Counted from the stretch's first letter, positions 17,403 to 26,687 are shown. The stretch: 61,458 bases of DNA from Bacteroidales bacterium (GCA_020859845.1 JAJBVL010000076.1:1-61458), one strand, 5' to 3'. The notes: generated from the letters alone by a model not told the origin. Made by a program: numbers and translations.

Positions 17403-20400
17403 ATGAAACTTAAATATATACCTTTCTTATTTTTGTTGCTGCTGGGCGCAGGATGTACCGATGATGACATTCGTCTCCCGGGCACTGAGACCGGCGCCTC
17501 TGCGAGCCTCGCAGGAAGCTCGCGTAGCAGCGATGGCCTCACCGCCGAGATACAAAGCGACGACCAGACCTACTATGTGGCCAACTGCCGTGTGCCACTC
17601 GTAGGCGCTGGCCGCATGATCAACCGTCAAAACAACACCCTGCTGGCTGTAGTCAAACTGGATGGAGCAGAAAACAACATCACCGACCTCGACCTCAGCA
17701 ACACCTTCTCCTTAAACAATGTGGCAGCAGCCAATTTTCCCTATAATGAGATTGTGTCGATCATTGACGTTGCCCATACTTACAAGGGTGGTCAGCGTGC
17801 AGGTTTTGTGGTCAAGACTCAAAGTTCGGGTGTGTTATCGGCTGATGTACTCTCTTTATGGTCGCTAGTGACACTCCTTGATGGCAAGCAGCAAGAATCG
17901 GTGTCTTTTAGCGAAGCCACAAGCGTGCTCGATCTTGGTGTGGGAAATATTAGCAGCTCTTCCTCCGATGCTGCACAATCCTTTGTCGTGGAAGGCTTAT
18001 TTTCTCAGCCTTTCAATGAGATTAAGCTTTGTATGGGAGGGGTTACTGCAACTGTGGCCCAAAAGCTTGAAATCTACTATGCTTTCGTAGGCGAAAACCC
18101 CATGATTCCTGCCGTTAACGACGGCAACGAGTACTTCAACAACAATTGTTCAGGTAATTACAAGTCGCTTGTTGACGAAGACCTCGAAAACGGTCCTGCT
18201 ATCGCTATAATCAATCTCTACAATCGCTACTACGTGAAATTTGGTCGCGAAGTGCCAGCAGGTACGGAAGTGGGGTTTTACATTACTAGTGGCTCCGTTC
18301 TCGAACTGGGTTTAGGCTCTACCATAAAGGTTACCACCTACGCTGATGATGATCGTGATGTACAACAAGAGTACACTCAGATAACGAAAGTGCTGGAATT
18401 GTCTCTTATAGGTGAAAAAGGGGCTACTTATGGATTTACTACCTCAAAGGCAGCCCGCACCGTGATGATAGAATTTGAAGGAGTATCCATAGACGTAGGA
18501 GTGACGCAAATTCACTATGCTTACATACGCGAGAAGACCACGATTGACCCATCATCTTTTTTTGCTCTGACCGATGCTGTGGTCTACAACCCCGGCTATC
18601 ATCTCCTGCAGCCAACTTCATTCGATGAAAATCTGGTGATAAATAGCTACAGCTATAAACTTGTGAGCGGACCAGGAGCTGCCGAGATTATCCAGAATGC
18701 CAACGGCGACATATTGTGGAATATGAACGTGCCAGGCAAGTATGTGGTGAAATGCACCTTCTCTTATACCTATACCGACTCTACTGGCGAGGTCTTCACT
18801 GGCACTGCCGAGCAGTATGCTACCATCACACGTAAGGTGTACCCAGAATATACCGAATGCAACGACCCACTGGTAAATACAAGCGCTGACGACAATACGT
18901 ACACCGCTTACACTCCCGAGGGAGGATTTGCTGGAATAAAAATTGGCGGAGGAAGCACCACCGGTGAACTCAGCTATATTGTTGACTCTAATACCGATAA
19001 CTATCTCCAAATCAATCAAGCTGTTAATATACAATTAGCCTCCAATGTAGCTCTGATAGGAGTGAAGAAAAATGAAGGCTCCATCAATTCCAACAACAAA
19101 AAAGTAAAAGTAGGTTTTGTAGTGGGTGCCAATAAATCTATCCTTGATGGCGACGTGTTGCAATTTCTGCGTATACGCTTGACGATGCGCGATGGAACAG
19201 TGATTGACAAAGGTGTGGTAGACGGTGCCGTGGATGTAAACCTAATCAATACCGACAATCAGCCTCGCGTAATGCTCGGGATTGAGACTGAAGCTGAATT
19301 CCAATGTATCGAATTGTATTCAAGCGGTGTTCTAAATCTCCAGATTGCTGATGCCTTCCAAATCTACTACGCTTTTATAGAAGACTGCAATACGTGTCAG
19401 AATGGTGGTAGCATGGAGTGTATGCAGATGATTTCAAGCTCCAACTACGGAGCCGAGCCATCTGTAAGCGCTGTGAGTGGTATCAACCTCTTTGAACACT
19501 TTTCGGGTCTGAGCAATCTTGTTGATGGAGATATGAACACAGTGGCTTCGCTTACTGAAGTGTTGACCGTGGTAGAAGCTCTTAAGATCACTATCACTTT
19601 TGACAACTACATCCAGCCCTACCAAGAGACAGGTTTCGTAATCCAAAACGAGGTGGACCTTTTGGATGTGATAGGGACATGGAGCGTCAAGGCCTATGAT
19701 ACTAATAAAGAGGGCGATGACAAGGAGGTGACCTACGCTACCGATGCCAACAATAAAACATCGCTTTCGGTGGCCGAAGTAAAACTGGGAAACACTACCA
19801 ACACCTACCTTTCGGTAATTCCAACCCAAAAGTTTAATCAACTTGTGCTTACCGCAGGCAAAGGACTCAAGGTTCCCACACATCTACAAGTGGTGGGCGC
19901 TTACTTCCGCCCTGATTATAACGATGATGGAGTGATGGATTGCATCACAGATGATCCTATCATCACTGTCAACGCAATGAACATATCCTCAACCGACATC
20001 TGTAGCGGCGACGATGCCCCTACCTTTACCCTTACAGGCGGCAATGCAGAGCAAGAATATATCCTTGATTTTACACCTTACGACGGTCCTGGCCTGACAA
20101 AATTCCCTGGTTCAGGCAACTCCTACTATGTGATGGTATCGGGCGAATTGACCAACGGTCAGTGTGACCTTCTCAACACCACCAACAATAATAATGCCTA
20201 CTCTACGCTGAAAGAGTATCTGGCTGCTATGCCCTGCGGTGTCTACTACATCACCCTGCAGACGTGGGACACCAACGGCAACCGTGTTGACCTTCTCAAC
20301 AAAGTGGTGACCCTCACAATCCACCCCACGCAGACCACTTGGCTCGGCCTTACCGACCGCGACTGGAACGTATGGACCAACTGGGACAACGGTGTGCCTT

Positions 20401-21899
20401 GGGAGTGCACCGACGTGGTGATTCCTCGTCCTGCTCAAATTAAGAATATCACACAAGGATATCCCGAACTGGTGGCCGATGGCGATTATCGGTGCGACGA
20501 CATCCACTTTGAGGTGGGGGGAGAGATGATCGGCAGCGAATATCTGCGCCATGGTGGACTGGTGTTTGTTGACATGGAGCTGAAATACAATGAATATCAA
20601 CTGGTGTCGGCTCCCTTGCAGAGCATGGTGACAGGCGATATGTTTATACCATCAGCCACTACTATCCCTCTCAGCGGTGAAGTTACCTCAGATGCTTTGG
20701 CCTGGAACACCTATCTATGGTCGTCATATGCCAACTACTTCACCCTCCCCACCAAGGACAATTATACTGAGCAGCGTGTGGCTCCAGCCATCTTCCAGCG
20801 TTTTTGGGCTCAGGCCGTGACCAACGAATTTATGAACTCGCGTGCAACTGATGCTTCGATAGGCGCTCTACTTGACCAGACCGACTGGTCGCGCTCGTTC
20901 AATCACGTGGAGAATGAATATGCCGAAGCACAAGGATTTGCCGTGAAACTGGCAGCTTCAACTGATGGAAAATACAATTCTTCAAAAGCAGATCAGACGG
21001 AGACTTTCCGATTCCCCAAGGACTTCGACAAATACAATTATTATAGTGGATTCAACAAGGGCCAAGTAGGAACCAATAAGAATGTCGGCTCTCATCGCTC
21101 GAAGCAGGGCCTGTTCTGGGCCGACTACAATGAGCTGGAAGGAAAGACTCAGTCACTCTTTGACTTGCGCCGCTACACATCTTCGGGGTCGACTTTCGTC
21201 TTTGGTAATCCTTTCCTATGCCATATAGATATCATGACGTTCTTAGAGGAAAATACCAACGTCAATAGTCTCTCGCGCTATGACGGCGCCAAGTATGTAT
21301 CATATCAGATTGACGAAGATGGACGCCTTAACGTGAGTGCTTCCAGCATGACCCTTTCACTTAATCCCATGGAGGCCGTACTGCTATCAGTCACGCCTAA
21401 CCCAGACGACAATGAGGAAGCCACCGGTAAATATTCCTATGTAAAGGTGACTACCAATATGTTGTCTCAAACCTTTGGCGCGCTCCAGGCATCGACTCAG
21501 AGCGCTGACGATGTCTATATCTCTGCGCTTGTGCCAACAAGCAGCCGCAGCGATGCTCGGGCTGAATGTCTTGTGACGCTTGGCGGTAGCGACAGCTATA
21601 TTGACAGCGAGGACGCGCGGGTTATTCTTGCCTCGGAGGATGAGCAGCCTGTGGTGGTCTACACAGTGGCTGATGGTCGCGGAGTGAGCATCAACCGCGT
21701 CGGTGGCGAGCAGCGTATAGCCATTGGGCTTCAGATGGCCAGAAAGGCCGATGTGGAGATGCGAGCCACGGCAGGCGCTAAGTGGGCTGGATGGTTGATT
21801 CTCGACACTCTCACTGGCGAGCGCTATCCTCTGGGGCAGACTTTTACCCTCAAGGAAGTTGACAGCTCAGCTAATCGCTTCTTCTTGGTCAACGACTAA
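17403..21899 (+). CDS. Giant surface lipoprotein with four diverged beta-rich repeats
   Basis: A 1498-residue lipoprotein. I set the start at ATG 17403, which gives MKLKYIPFLFLLLLGAGC with lipidated Cys18; the GTG at 17367 overlaps the upstream gene and would bury the signal. TDDDI directly after the Cys fits the Bacteroidetes lipoprotein export signal for surface display. Four related modules of about 150-170 residues can be read, ending with IYYAFVGENP, IHYAYIREKT, IYYAFIEDCN and VVGAYFRPDY (near 18090, 18530, 19380 and 19910). An Ig/PKD-like segment lies between modules two and three. The last third contains DWNVWTNWDNGVPW and beta-rich adhesin-like sequence. I recognise no enzyme motif; an adhesive or structural surface role is inferred. 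Confidence 0.8.
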   Translation: MKLKYIPFLFLLLLGAGCTDDDIRLPGTETGASASLAGSSRSSDGLTAEIQSDDQTYYVANCRVPLVGAGRMINRQNNTLLAVVKLDGAENNITDLDLSNTFSLNNVAAANFPYNEIVSIIDVAHTYKGGQRAGFVVKTQSSGVLSADVLSLWSLVTLLDGKQQESVSFSEATSVLDLGVGNISSSSSDAAQSFVVEGLFSQPFNEIKLCMGGVTATVAQKLEIYYAFVGENPMIPAVNDGNEYFNNNCSGNYKSLVDEDLENGPAIAIINLYNRYYVKFGREVPAGTEVGFYITSGSVLELGLGSTIKVTTYADDDRDVQQEYTQITKVLELSLIGEKGATYGFTTSKAARTVMIEFEGVSIDVGVTQIHYAYIREKTTIDPSSFFALTDAVVYNPGYHLLQPTSFDENLVINSYSYKLVSGPGAAEIIQNANGDILWNMNVPGKYVVKCTFSYTYTDSTGEVFTGTAEQYATITRKVYPEYTECNDPLVNTSADDNTYTAYTPEGGFAGIKIGGGSTTGELSYIVDSNTDNYLQINQAVNIQLASNVALIGVKKNEGSINSNNKKVKVGFVVGANKSILDGDVLQFLRIRLTMRDGTVIDKGVVDGAVDVNLINTDNQPRVMLGIETEAEFQCIELYSSGVLNLQIADAFQIYYAFIEDCNTCQNGGSMECMQMISSSNYGAEPSVSAVSGINLFEHFSGLSNLVDGDMNTVASLTEVLTVVEALKITITFDNYIQPYQETGFVIQNEVDLLDVIGTWSVKAYDTNKEGDDKEVTYATDANNKTSLSVAEVKLGNTTNTYLSVIPTQKFNQLVLTAGKGLKVPTHLQVVGAYFRPDYNDDGVMDCITDDPIITVNAMNISSTDICSGDDAPTFTLTGGNAEQEYILDFTPYDGPGLTKFPGSGNSYYVMVSGELTNGQCDLLNTTNNNNAYSTLKEYLAAMPCGVYYITLQTWDTNGNRVDLLNKVVTLTIHPTQTTWLGLTDRDWNVWTNWDNGVPWECTDVVIPRPAQIKNITQGYPELVADGDYRCDDIHFEVGGEMIGSEYLRHGGLVFVDMELKYNEYQLVSAPLQSMVTGDMFIPSATTIPLSGEVTSDALAWNTYLWSSYANYFTLPTKDNYTEQRVAPAIFQRFWAQAVTNEFMNSRATDASIGALLDQTDWSRSFNHVENEYAEAQGFAVKLAASTDGKYNSSKADQTETFRFPKDFDKYNYYSGFNKGQVGTNKNVGSHRSKQGLFWADYNELEGKTQSLFDLRRYTSSGSTFVFGNPFLCHIDIMTFLEENTNVNSLSRYDGAKYVSYQIDEDGRLNVSASSMTLSLNPMEAVLLSVTPNPDDNEEATGKYSYVKVTTNMLSQTFGALQASTQSADDVYISALVPTSSRSDARAECLVTLGGSDSYIDSEDARVILASEDEQPVVVYTVADGRGVSINRVGGEQRIAIGLQMARKADVEMRATAGAKWAGWLILDTLTGERYPLGQTFTLKEVDSSANRFFLVND

Positions 21900-21911
21900 T
21901 CATGGCCATTG

Positions 21912-22346
21912 ATGGCTACTGTCAGCTATTACTCCACGGATTTCTTGCACGACGCTGCTCGGCTGCTTGCCCAGGGGCTGGCGGTCACCATTCCAGTGAA
22001 AGGGAGCAGCATGAAGCCTTTCTTACGAGAAGCCACCGATACAGTCACTATCAAGCGTCGTCAAGGAGTGAGCCGTGGAGATATAGTCTTGGCCCTATAC
22101 CAAGGGCGCTTTGTGCTCCACCGTGTATGCCATTGTGAAGGCTCAAGGTTGACACTTCGGGGCGATCATGTGCTCGATCAAGGGGAGATAGTTGACAGGG
22201 GAGATGTTATGGGTACGGCTGTGGCGCGTCAGCGCCATGGCCGCACTCTTTCTCTGATTTCTACTCGCTATCGTCTGCTATCGAGGCTATGGATATGGGC
22301 ACTCCCCTTGCGTCGCCTCCTCCACTCGTTTCGTCATGCTCGATAA
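21912..22346 (+). CDS. S24/S26-family peptidase-like protein (signal-peptidase type, Ser/His)
   Basis: A 144-residue protein. The motif VKGSSMKPFL holds the catalytic Ser (S-x-M-x-P box), and RGDIVLALYQGRFVLHRVC holds the second box, where His replaces the Lys of bacterial type I signal peptidases. That Ser/His arrangement is typical of the S26B (ER/archaeal/SipW-like) group and of small S24/S26 proteins encoded near PqqD and ABC-exporter genes. RLTLRGDHVLDQGE matches the third box. There is no clear N-terminal membrane anchor; the C-terminus is hydrophobic and basic. ATG 21912 is chosen over TTG 21909 and it overlaps the ABC gene by 11 bases. Cleavage of an exported peptide or lipoprotein is inferred. 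Confidence 0.75.
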   Translation: MATVSYYSTDFLHDAARLLAQGLAVTIPVKGSSMKPFLREATDTVTIKRRQGVSRGDIVLALYQGRFVLHRVCHCEGSRLTLRGDHVLDQGEIVDRGDVMGTAVARQRHGRTLSLISTRYRLLSRLWIWALPLRRLLHSFRHAR

Positions 22347-23967
22347 TCTTATATGGATATGGCGTCGGGCCGCTGGATGCAAGGGCCGAGTGGCTCTTAA
22401 TGCTCTATGTGGCGCGCTGCGCATTGCTGCCTCCTTGACGCTGGTATGGGTGAGCAAGCATCTGATAGATGTGGCTACAGGCGTTGCAGTCGGTTCGCTA
22501 TGGCTTTGGGCTATCGTGATGGTGGGATTGCTTGTGGCTCAGCTTCTGCTTGGCGTTGCCAGCACGATGGTGGAGAATCATAGCGAGCTAAGGGTGCGCA
22601 CTCGTCTGCGCGAAAGCATTTTCGGCCACCTGCTCCATCTCCAGTGGCAAGGACGCGGAGGGCTCCATAGCGCAGAGGCTGCTTTGCGTCTCAATGAGGA
22701 TGTGGCCACGGTGAGCAGCGCTGCTTGCCGCGACTGCCCCTATATCATCATCACTTGCCTTCAACTATTGGGCGCTCTTGTCTTCCTGCTTTGGCTCGAT
22801 TGGAGATTGGCGGTGGCTCTACTGGTAGTGATGCCCGTGGCTCTGGCGCTGAGCAAGGTGATGGTGAGTCACATGCGACGCCTCACGTCGTCGCTGCGTA
22901 GGCAGGAGAGCCAAGTCCATCGCTTTACGCAAGAGAGCGTGCAGCGCCGCTCGCTTATCTTGGCCTTGGAGATGGCTCCAGCAGCACAAGAACGGCTTGC
23001 ATCGCTACTCCATCGCTGGAGGATGATCGTCTTGAAACGCTGTAGACTGTCTGCTTGGTCGGCTGTCGCGGTGCAGGCTGGATTCGGGGCTGGTTACACT
23101 TTGGCTTTCTTGTGGGGCGTGTGGGGCCTCTCTAATGCCTCTATCACTTTTGGCACTGTAGCTGCCTTCCTGCAACTGGTGGGGTTGGTGCAGCGGCCTT
23201 CGGTGGAACTGAGCCGACAACTGCCTGCCGTGGTACGCACCTCTACGGCCGTTGATCGTCTGCGTGAACTGCTTGGGATGGCTCGAGAAGATGAGGCCCC
23301 TGTCTCCTCGGAAAATCCTTTGGCTCCACCAGTGGGAGTTAAGTTGGAGGGGGTAAGCGTGGCGTATCCTGATGGCGAGGAGCCAGTGCTGCAGAATCTC
23401 TCTCTATCCTTCCCCCCTGGCTCCACAACAGCTATTTTGGGTCCGACGGGTGCTGGAAAGAGCACAATATTCCGTCTTATTCTGGGTCTAATTATGCCCG
23501 CAGAAGGGAGAGTAGTTTTCTATAATGCCCAAGGGGAAGTAGTGGCTGGGGCGGCCTGTCGACGCTACATCTCCTACGTCCCGCAGGGCAACAGTCTTTT
23601 TAACGCCACTCTGAGGCAAAATCTGCTTATGGGCAATCCCAAAGCCACCCAAGAAGAGATGATGTGGGCGCTGCGTATGGCCGAGGCTCAATTTGTAATG
23701 GCTGAGTTGCCACAAGGGCTTGACACTGTGTGTGGCGAGCAAAGCCTTGGCCTGAGCGAGGGGCAAGCTCAGCGTATTGCCATAGCGCGTGGACTGCTAA
23801 GACGTGGCTGTATTCTTTTGCTCGACGAGCCTACGGCAGCTCTTGACTCAGCTACGAGCCAGCGGCTGCTTGCCAACCTTCGCTCCCTACCCTCTACTTA
23901 CACGGTGATAATTATAACTCATAATTCTGAAGTGGCGCAAGTGTGCCAACATAAATATTGCTTATGA
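22336..23967 (+). CDS. ABC exporter, fused membrane and ATPase domains
   Basis: A 543-residue half-transporter. The N-terminal ~300 residues carry six membrane helices of the ABC type I exporter fold (e.g. LWLWAIVMVGLLVAQLLL). The ATPase domain has Walker A GPTGAGKST, a Q-loop region in SYVPQGNSLF, signature LSEGQAQRIAIARG, Walker B ILLLDEPTAALDS and H-loop IIITHN. There is no N-terminal C39 peptidase domain, so any substrate processing would need a separate protease; the overlapping S26-like gene upstream could serve. It probably works as a homodimer exporting a peptide or lipid-linked product. The start overlaps the peptidase gene by 11 bases, and the DUF1573 start overlaps its stop. Confidence 0.92.
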   Translation: MLDNLIWIWRRAAGCKGRVALNALCGALRIAASLTLVWVSKHLIDVATGVAVGSLWLWAIVMVGLLVAQLLLGVASTMVENHSELRVRTRLRESIFGHLLHLQWQGRGGLHSAEAALRLNEDVATVSSAACRDCPYIIITCLQLLGALVFLLWLDWRLAVALLVVMPVALALSKVMVSHMRRLTSSLRRQESQVHRFTQESVQRRSLILALEMAPAAQERLASLLHRWRMIVLKRCRLSAWSAVAVQAGFGAGYTLAFLWGVWGLSNASITFGTVAAFLQLVGLVQRPSVELSRQLPAVVRTSTAVDRLRELLGMAREDEAPVSSENPLAPPVGVKLEGVSVAYPDGEEPVLQNLSLSFPPGSTTAILGPTGAGKSTIFRLILGLIMPAEGRVVFYNAQGEVVAGAACRRYISYVPQGNSLFNATLRQNLLMGNPKATQEEMMWALRMAEAQFVMAELPQGLDTVCGEQSLGLSEGQAQRIAIARGLLRRGCILLLDEPTAALDSATSQRLLANLRSLPSTYTVIIITHNSEVAQVCQHKYCL

Positions 23968-24347
23968 AGCAAAGTATATATCTGTTTTTCATGGCTCTTC
24001 TGGTAGGGTTTGTTGCTACCGCTCAGTCAAAAATGGAGCTGAAAGATAACAACATATCGCTCGGCACAATCCAAATGACCGACACCGCGCTCCACTCGGC
24101 CACATTTCGGTTTACCAACGTAGGCAATAAGCCCCTTGTGATAGTGAGAGTAAAAACTTCATGTGGGTGCACGGTGGCGCAATTTTCCAAAGAACCAATT
24201 CGACCTGGCGCTGAGGGGACAATCGAAGTCACCTATGACCATCGCAATCGCCCCTTAGGCTCATTCCTTAAGACCATCAACGTCTACACCAACGACTCCA
24301 CTCGCCTCTACCGCCTCTTTATCTCGGGCGAGACAGTGGACCACTAA
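23964..24347 (+). CDS. DUF1573 periplasmic protein
   Basis: A 127-residue protein with a signal peptide (MKQSIYLFFMALLVGFVATAQ) and a single DUF1573 domain. The domain signature is visible in RFTNVGNKPLVIVRVKTSCGC and the following FSKEPIRPGAEG, an Ig-like/ASH-type beta sandwich with a C-G-C metal- or redox-like motif. The gene's ATG overlaps the ABC transporter's stop (ATGA at 23964-23967), which argues for a shared function with the exporter. DUF1573 proteins are abundant in Bacteroidetes and their biochemical role is unknown. A TTG six bases upstream is possible but unlikely. Confidence 0.88.
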   Translation: MKQSIYLFFMALLVGFVATAQSKMELKDNNISLGTIQMTDTALHSATFRFTNVGNKPLVIVRVKTSCGCTVAQFSKEPIRPGAEGTIEVTYDHRNRPLGSFLKTINVYTNDSTRLYRLFISGETVDH

Positions 24348-24359
24348 ATATAAATAGTT

Positions 24360-25367
24360 ATGCGCAACCCACTAATTAGTGCTCTTCAAATAATAGGCAT
24401 ACTATTGGTAGTTCTCGGTCATGCACTAATCAATTATGAGGATACCCCATTGTACAGGTGGATTTATTCTTTCCACATGCCTTTGTTTATGGCGCTATCA
24501 GGAGCTCTTTTCGGTTATTCATGTCGACGTAAGGGTATCTCGCCATCCTCTATACCTTTTTGGGGAGAAGATGGGATAGTGAGAAGCAAGGTGCGGCGAT
24601 TGCTTCTACCCTTCTTTGTTATCTCGACCATTACTTTTCCAATCAAAGCTCTGCTAAGTCGTTATGCTTTGCGACCAGTAGAAATGACTTTAACCTCATA
24701 TCTCCATGGCCTCCTTTATCCTTGGGAGGGTACAATCGTATATTTGTGGTTTCTTCCTACCCTATTTGGATGTTTTATACTCTTTGTCGGGACAACCAAA
24801 CTCCTTAATATGGTTCACTATCCTCAAAGGGTGTGGATAATAATGGTGATGAGCTTTTGCTTAGCAATCTTTAATCCTTTTGTGGGAAGAGAGTTTTTAT
24901 GTATTGGATCTATATGTCAATACTGGTTTTATTTTTGTTTTGGTTATGTGTCAATGAATCTGTTTACTCAGCCGTGGAGTGTCTCTCATTCAACAACGAC
25001 TCTATTCCTAATGTTGGCCATAGGCGCATCATGCATGTATTGGGTAAGCGATTTAGCAGTGTGGAAAATTTTTATTGCTTGTGTGGGAATAATGATGTGT
25101 GTCTGCTGTGCTCAGGTATACAATCAACGAGGCCATCACTTCTTTGACTTTCTCTATGGCAGTTCGTTCACGATCTACCTTCTTTCTTGGTATCCCCAAA
25201 CGTTTTGTGGACAGTTTCTTCCTAAGGTCGTAGAGCTTCCATTACCTTTATATTGCTTTTTATCAATGTTTTTAGGGGTGTTAGTCCCCTGGCTCGTATA
25301 TAAGGGAGCTACTATCTATCTAAAGGACCGCTTCCCTTCCCATTATTTGGCAATAATGGGAATATAA
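24360..25367 (+). CDS. Membrane acyltransferase, acyltransferase-3 family
   Basis: A 335-residue polytopic protein. The N-terminus LQIIGILLVVLGHALINY contains the conserved His of acyltransferase-3 enzymes, followed by YSFHMPLFMALSGALFGY, another family signature. About ten membrane helices follow. Such enzymes transfer acetyl or other acyl groups to polysaccharides or lipids across the membrane, so modification of the locus glycan is likely. The gene starts 12 bases after DUF1573 and is followed by a strong terminator. Its composition is markedly AT-richer than its neighbours, suggesting separate acquisition. Confidence 0.85.
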   Translation: MRNPLISALQIIGILLVVLGHALINYEDTPLYRWIYSFHMPLFMALSGALFGYSCRRKGISPSSIPFWGEDGIVRSKVRRLLLPFFVISTITFPIKALLSRYALRPVEMTLTSYLHGLLYPWEGTIVYLWFLPTLFGCFILFVGTTKLLNMVHYPQRVWIIMVMSFCLAIFNPFVGREFLCIGSICQYWFYFCFGYVSMNLFTQPWSVSHSTTTLFLMLAIGASCMYWVSDLAVWKIFIACVGIMMCVCCAQVYNQRGHHFFDFLYGSSFTIYLLSWYPQTFCGQFLPKVVELPLPLYCFLSMFLGVLVPWLVYKGATIYLKDRFPSHYLAIMGI

Positions 25368-25384
25368 GAGGAAAAACAAAAAAT

Positions 25385-25421
25385 GCCCCTCTCTGGCAAC
25401 TTTTATTGTGCAGAGAGGGGC
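25385..25421. terminator. Bidirectional hairpin terminator
   Basis: A perfect 11-bp inverted repeat, GCCCCTCTCTG at 25385-25395 and CAGAGAGGGGC at 25411-25421, with a 15-base loop. An A-rich run (AAAAACAAAAAAT) lies on the left and TATTTAATT on the right, so it can stop both the + strand acyltransferase operon and the converging - strand alcohol dehydrogenase gene. Confidence 0.85.
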
Positions 25422-25471
25422 TATTTAATTATGCTGGCAACACGAGGGTCGCGAGCTTTACTATTAGAGGC

Positions 25472-26644
25472 TTAGAGGGCGCGGGTGAGGATTTCGACGA
25501 TTTCGTCCTCGGTGAGGGGAACGTATTGCTCGCCTTGCTGCATGCCGTCGGCCTTGATATGCTTGGCCATCTCGCGGAGACGACTGTCGTCGATACCAAC
25601 CTTGCGGAGGTTCATGGGCAGCCCTATTGACTCGAAGAACTGGAACGTGCGGTCAATCGCAAGCTGTGCTATTTCTTCCTTGAGGAGGTGTGGATCAATG
25701 CCCCAAAGCTGGGTGCCGAGGGCCACGAAGCGTTCTTCGGTGCGGTCGCTCAGGATATGCTGCATCCAGTGGGGTGTGATGATTGCCAAGCCCTCGCCAT
25801 GGGTGATGTCGTAGTAGGCCGACAAGGCATGTTCTATTGCATGCATGGGCCAACCCGAAGGAGAGTTACCAAGAGCAAGGATGCCATTGCAACCAAACAT
25901 GCAAGCAAACATTATCTCGGCCCTCGCCTCATAGTCGTCGGGGTGAGCTATGGCTATTGGAGCATAGTGGACAAGGGTGCGAAGTATGGAGATGCAGAAT
26001 CCGTCGGACACCATGTTGTGGTCGGCGCAGAAGAAGTTTTCAAGCACGTGGTTGAAGGCGTCGGCCACTCCAGCAGCAGTGTGCTTAGCGTTGACGGTGA
26101 ATGTATAGGTGGGGTCAAGAAATGAACATACGGGAAATAGGTGTTCATCGATGTAGCCTATCTTGTCGTTGGTCTCCGTGCGCGAGATGACACCACCAGC
26201 ATCATATTCGCTTCCTGTTGCGGCGAGGGTCATGATATCTACAATAGGAAGAGCGGCCTCGGCCTTTACCTTGTAGGAGATAAGGTCCCAAGGATCTCCA
26301 TCATATTTTGCGCCAGCGGCGATGGCCTTGCAACAGTCGAGCACACTACCACCCCCTACGGAGAGGATTACGTCGATATTATGCTCCTTGCAGAGGCGCA
26401 CGCCTTCGAGCACTGAGGGGTCATACTTAGGATTGGGCTCGATGCCCGAGAGCTCGGTGATCTCGAAGTCCTTCATTAGGTCAACCACCTTCTGGTAGAG
26501 CCCCATACGCTTGATGCTGCCACCGCCATAGGCCAGGAGCACACGGCGTCCAAGAGGACGCATCACCTCTACGAGTTTTTCTTCTACAACGCCTCGGCCA
26601 AATATGACACGAGTGGGCGTCTGGTAATCAAAGTTCTGAATCAT
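25472..26644 (-). CDS. Iron-containing alcohol dehydrogenase (NADPH-dependent butanol dehydrogenase type)
   Basis: A 390-residue group III alcohol dehydrogenase. The N-terminus FDYQTPTRVIFGRGVVEEK and nucleotide-binding VILSVGGGSVLDCCKAIA identify the family. Metal ligands are in GVADAFNHVLENFF (Asp and His) and in WPMHAIEHALSAYYDITHGEG (two His). Overall it resembles YqhD/BdhA-like enzymes that reduce aldehydes to alcohols with NADPH and detoxify reactive aldehydes. It is a single-gene unit: a well-formed promoter lies 44-74 bases upstream of the start codon, and the converging + strand operon ends in the shared terminator downstream. Confidence 0.93.
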   Translation of the reverse strand: MIQNFDYQTPTRVIFGRGVVEEKLVEVMRPLGRRVLLAYGGGSIKRMGLYQKVVDLMKDFEITELSGIEPNPKYDPSVLEGVRLCKEHNIDVILSVGGGSVLDCCKAIAAGAKYDGDPWDLISYKVKAEAALPIVDIMTLAATGSEYDAGGVISRTETNDKIGYIDEHLFPVCSFLDPTYTFTVNAKHTAAGVADAFNHVLENFFCADHNMVSDGFCISILRTLVHYAPIAIAHPDDYEARAEIMFACMFGCNGILALGNSPSGWPMHAIEHALSAYYDITHGEGLAIITPHWMQHILSDRTEERFVALGTQLWGIDPHLLKEEIAQLAIDRTFQFFESIGLPMNLRKVGIDDSRLREMAKHIKADGMQQGEQYVPLTEDEIVEILTRAL

Positions 26645-26687
26645 GGTGAGGGTTTATTATTGGAGATTTTTGGTTTTTTGGTGTGTA

